From: Anseranas semipalmata
Lineage: Eukaryota; Chordata; Aves; Anseriformes; Anseranatidae
Assembly (NCBI GenBank): GCA_013399115.1
Contig: VXAA01000859.1
Coordinates: forward strand, 282,430-346,429
DNA length: 64,000 bases
Reading direction: 5' to 3'
Each line of letters begins with the position of its first letter. The first letter of the stretch is position 1. This document shows positions 60,546 to 64,000 of the stretch, piece by piece. The notes beneath the pieces are model-generated. The model worked only from the letters and a program-made list of their open reading frames with translations, did no database searches and was not told the origin of the DNA. The translations under genes and the position numbers were made by a program.

Positions 60546-62239
60546 CAAGAGTGCTGGTAGCTGAACATGGGACTTCAGGGGGTTGGCAGGACGGGCCTCT
60601 GGGGAAAGGTTAAAAGCTTACACGGTAAGTGATGCCTTTCCCGGGCTGATTTTTTGCTTGTTGTTCACCAAAAACCTCCCTGCAACTTCAGTCCGCCCTT
60701 AGCCTCCTACTTTCTCATAGTTTCATCAAATTACTTATTCTACTAGCGCCGAACTTAGAAAAAAAAATTGCTGATTTTGAGATTTTGCCTGGTTGATATA
60801 AGCTATATTTGAGTAATGTTAAAAAAAAACAACTATATAAATAAAATCCTGATCATCTTCACTGCTGTGAGAGGGAACATGCAGCTTGCTGTTCTGACTT
60901 GTACACAGCCGTGAGCTCTCATCAGACTGTGTGTGGGCTTGAAATACTCTTTTCGTCCTCTGCAGCTGAAAGCTGAACTCACACTATCACTAAAAAGGAT
61001 ATGAAAGATGGTGCTGGGACATTTGCCATAAATATACAGGAATGCTCCTCAAAGCAATCAGGAATGTGAACAGATTACTTAGCTAGCTCAGTTCTGAGGA
61101 CTGTAATGCCAGCTAGCTGTTTCTGTTAAAAGTTACAATTTTCTATGAAAAAAAGACAAAAAATACACTTGAAATAAATTCACACCTATCGCATACGCCC
61201 ATGGTATTTACTTGCTTCTAAGTGAGCTGCAACAGAGCAACAAGGTCTTTAAGCATTGATGTTTACTTTAAAGGGACACAATCTTAAATCACGTATTCAG
61301 ACAATGCATAATTGGGCATAATTGCCTCCAGTGAATTTTAAGATATTTAAGGCATAAAAAAGTGTAAATAAAAAAAAATGAAATGCCATTATAATTACTA
61401 TACAGCAGCGTAAGTGTACTTCCTTTGTAATGCGAAGTGTAAAATATTGAATTTTAAAGACCTGATTGATGCTTTTACAAGATATAATATTATTAGTGGT
61501 TGAATTAGTATTCAAATTTTTCAAAAGCAATATCGTTATAGAAAATGCTTTGAACTCACTCACGTGTAGCCGAATCTGCTGAAGCACAAAGTCTTCAGCT
61601 ATTTCAGTGTTTGGACCAATCCATAACAGGAACTTCTGGAAATGGTTATTTTCTTTCCCAAAGACAAATTGCAGATTATTTTATCCTACTGTGACATTGC
61701 AGACCACATCTCAGACCAGAGTTCACAAACCCAGCTGATGATACAATTTTATTTGCATTCATAAAACCAGCATGAATTTACCTAGCCAGCTCCCCAGCTA
61801 GCACACAACAGCGCACTAACTTACAGAGTCCTCTCAGACATGACTTTCAAATAAAAGCTGAACTGCTAACTACTGGAGCTCTGTAGCCATACAGATGTTT
61901 GTGTGTACAGGATTGAGCCCACAGTTGGATAAAACCCAAGATGACGCATACTTTACACAAATGAAAACAGTATCACAGAAAAACTAGAGCTATCATTTTC
62001 AAAAGTGTACTTGAGCGCAGTTGAGCATAATTAAACATCCCTCCCTTTCCTTTTTAACCAGTTCACTGCTTCAAAAATCAATTGCAAAAGACCTCATTTG
62101 ACTCAAAATAAGAAACCAAAGTACTACATAGGAATAAGTAAACCTAGTAATTAATAACTACTTTCTAAAAACAAGTAGGTGACTTAACTACTCTACTGCT
62201 CAAAAGGCATGGTATAAATCATTCTTGGGGAAGGAGGAA

Positions 62240-62261
62240 AAATAATAATAATAATAATAAT
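62240..62261. repeat. (AAT)n microsatellite
   Basis: About seven AAT units, then an A-rich run. Typical simple repeat. Confidence 0.9.
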
Positions 62262-63521
62262 TTAAAAAAATCAACATTTTCTATTATTTATTTATGAACA
62301 ATAAGAAAAGAAAAAATGAAAGATGCAGACAAGAGCTGGGGTATATTTATGAAGCAAGGGATTGAATTTTCAGTTATAGCTGCTAATCCTACTGGTGTCT
62401 GTGGATGTCTGAATCCAGTTTAAAATGTATTTTGCTAGTTTTTATCAGCTGCCAAGGAGGATATATCAGCCCCCTGCAGTCTGCTATCACTTTGGTGATT
62501 ACCTTCTAGACTGAGCAGAGATCTTGGCGGGAAACTGAATGGGCAACTTCAAGATAAATCTAAGTACTGCCTGTGTACATTGACTTGGGGTTCAGTGCTG
62601 TGATGTCTGGAGTGCTACGATCTCAATTCGGTGGAGCTCCCAGGTGTGTTGAATATTAAGTCACGTTGACGGATAGTATGTCCAGAGGGTAACAAAAAAA
62701 AATTAGCAAAATCTCTATTTTCTTTTTTTTTTATTTTGCTAGGCACGTTAATGAGACAGTTTGCATCCACATTTAAAACAAAATACATACAGAATCTGAT
62801 TTTAAGAGTCAAGCATGTCATCACTATATAGAGAAAGGGTTTATAAGGAAAAACAGTAATGAAAAAAGATGAGGCCATTTACCTCAGTGATGAAAGTAGT
62901 GACCTGTGATTGTAGAAAATAATGATACGGGTTACTACAAATTATACGGTAGAGCACTTGAGCGCTTAATACGACAACCCCCCCAGACCAGTTCTCACCG
63001 TTTCATACACTGCAAACGTTAGGATGCAGATGGTAGGGAGAGCTATTCGGAACTGCCGCTGCCTTGCAGGACAGCAACGCGCTGTAACGTTTGTGAGGTT
63101 GCATGAAGCATATAAAAGAGTTTAAACAACTGTACTTATTATCAGATATTTACAAAATTTCAGACAGGAATTAGGCACATGATGTACTTCAGCCTCTGCA
63201 AGTTTCCTTCACTTGACACGATCAAATTCAAACAATGCAAAGCAGTTCAGGCAGCAGTCCTTAGCTCAGGTCTAAGCCCTGCTCTCCCCATTCTCACCAA
63301 AGTTGCAGATGCTCAGCACATCTCCTGTTCCCGTAGGAGAACCCATGTGTCTGATTACTTTCGCAGTTTCTTAGGCAACAAGTGCTATTTCAAGCCATAA
63401 GCTCTCTGTACATCAAAGGCTAATTCAGCAAAGCAGGACCTTGCATGCTGCTTCCTCCCAAGCGGATCACTCAGCAAATATCTTGATTCTTACTGCACTC
63501 CTCACCAGTCCCCCTGAATTT

Positions 63522-63547
63522 GGGCGGGGTTTAGAGGGGGAAGGAGG
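63522..63547 (+). repeat. G-rich segment with SP1-like box
   Basis: GGGCGGGG (an SP1-type GC box) followed within six bases by G5 and GG. It has weak G-quadruplex potential. The surroundings are not CpG-rich, so promoter function is doubtful. Confidence 0.35.
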
Positions 63548-64000
63548 AAACAGGTATGCGTAGAAGAAAAACAAATAACGATACATGGAGGTGTTGATGA
63601 CTCCTGGTAACAGTCTTGCAGTGCCACAGGGAAAGGAGCGATTAGGTAACGCTGATCATCTACCTTTACTTGGGGCTTTACCTAAAACCTACTGAAGTCA
63701 CTTAAATTAGTTCTGTTGCCTACAAAGAGTTTGTACCAAGACCCAGAAATGCAGCATTGGACATGATAACCTAGGTCACCCCTCCAATGAGATCATTATG
63801 GCCTTTTTTATTATTTATTTTTGAAAGAAAAATGGGGAATGTCCCAATATCGCTAACAAAAAAGCATTTCCTCACGCTTTAAAACACACACATACATAAA
63901 CTGCAGAACAATGCTATTTGCCAACTTAAAGTTCTTTGATGTGTGAACGTATGAGACAATTGGAGACATTCCAATTATCTCCAGTTCAAAGTTAGGCCAA

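Larger units (their letters stand above)
58801..64000. other. AT-rich unique non-coding DNA
   Basis: No recognised gene or transposon. It includes a C-tract with an N (59724-59733), a G-rich segment with a nearby donor-like site (60480-60629), an (AAT)n microsatellite (62240-62261) and a G-rich segment at 63522-63547. The 98-codon frame at 60268-60564 has no domain. Confidence 0.5.

Noticed and set aside
1..64000. Search for CRISPR arrays, phage, operons or bacterial mobile elements
   Set aside because: Base composition, CR1 repeats and absence of dense coding show vertebrate nuclear DNA; no regularly spaced repeats were seen.

Overview
The window reads as vertebrate, almost certainly bird, nuclear DNA that is overwhelmingly non-coding: intergenic or long-intron sequence. 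Three things point to a bird. The only clearly recognisable interspersed repeats are CR1 LINEs, two of them with the characteristic avian/sauropsid 3' end. Repeat density is very low. AT-rich unique sequence alternates with short, sharply bounded GC- and CpG-rich blocks. There are no operons, bacterial ribosome binding sites, phage or plasmid functions. I recognise no protein-coding gene. Every long open frame can be explained by low stop density in GC-rich blocks, by homopolymers or by old CR1 sequence.

Layout. 1-6.8 kb: AT-rich unique DNA with a compact CpG island near 0.84-1.11 kb. 6.8-7.8 kb: an old, heavily mutated CR1 on the minus strand, reaching into its reverse transcriptase region. 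8.07-8.35 kb: an isolated GC-rich block with exon-like signals on the minus strand. 11.94-12.2 kb: a younger CR1 3' fragment on the plus strand. 12-24 kb: unique DNA with small GC-rich blocks at about 14.4, 16.7, 18.8, 20.6 and 21.8 kb, and a C-tract/N assembly scar at 23.86-23.90 kb. 24.18-24.37 kb: a CR1 3' fragment on the minus strand. 24-50 kb: unique DNA with GC-rich blocks at about 35.6, 36.5, 40.2, 43.7, 45.8, 46.7 and 47.5-48.0 kb, and an 8-base N gap inside a poly-T at 41.6 kb. 50.3-52.05 kb: the strongest CpG-rich cluster. 52-64 kb: unique DNA, an exon-like terminal segment at 57.09 kb, another strong CpG island at 58.35-58.80 kb and a G-rich block near 60.5 kb.

Best candidate for something real and unannotated. 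The CpG island at 51.18-52.05 kb contains an ATG in good Kozak context (51495), followed by 45 open Ala/Pro-rich codons that run directly into a consensus splice donor (GTAAGT at 51632). That is the shape of a first coding exon, or of a lncRNA promoter with a fortuitous frame. Its sequence matches nothing I recognise. I see no convincing novel multi-gene system in this window.
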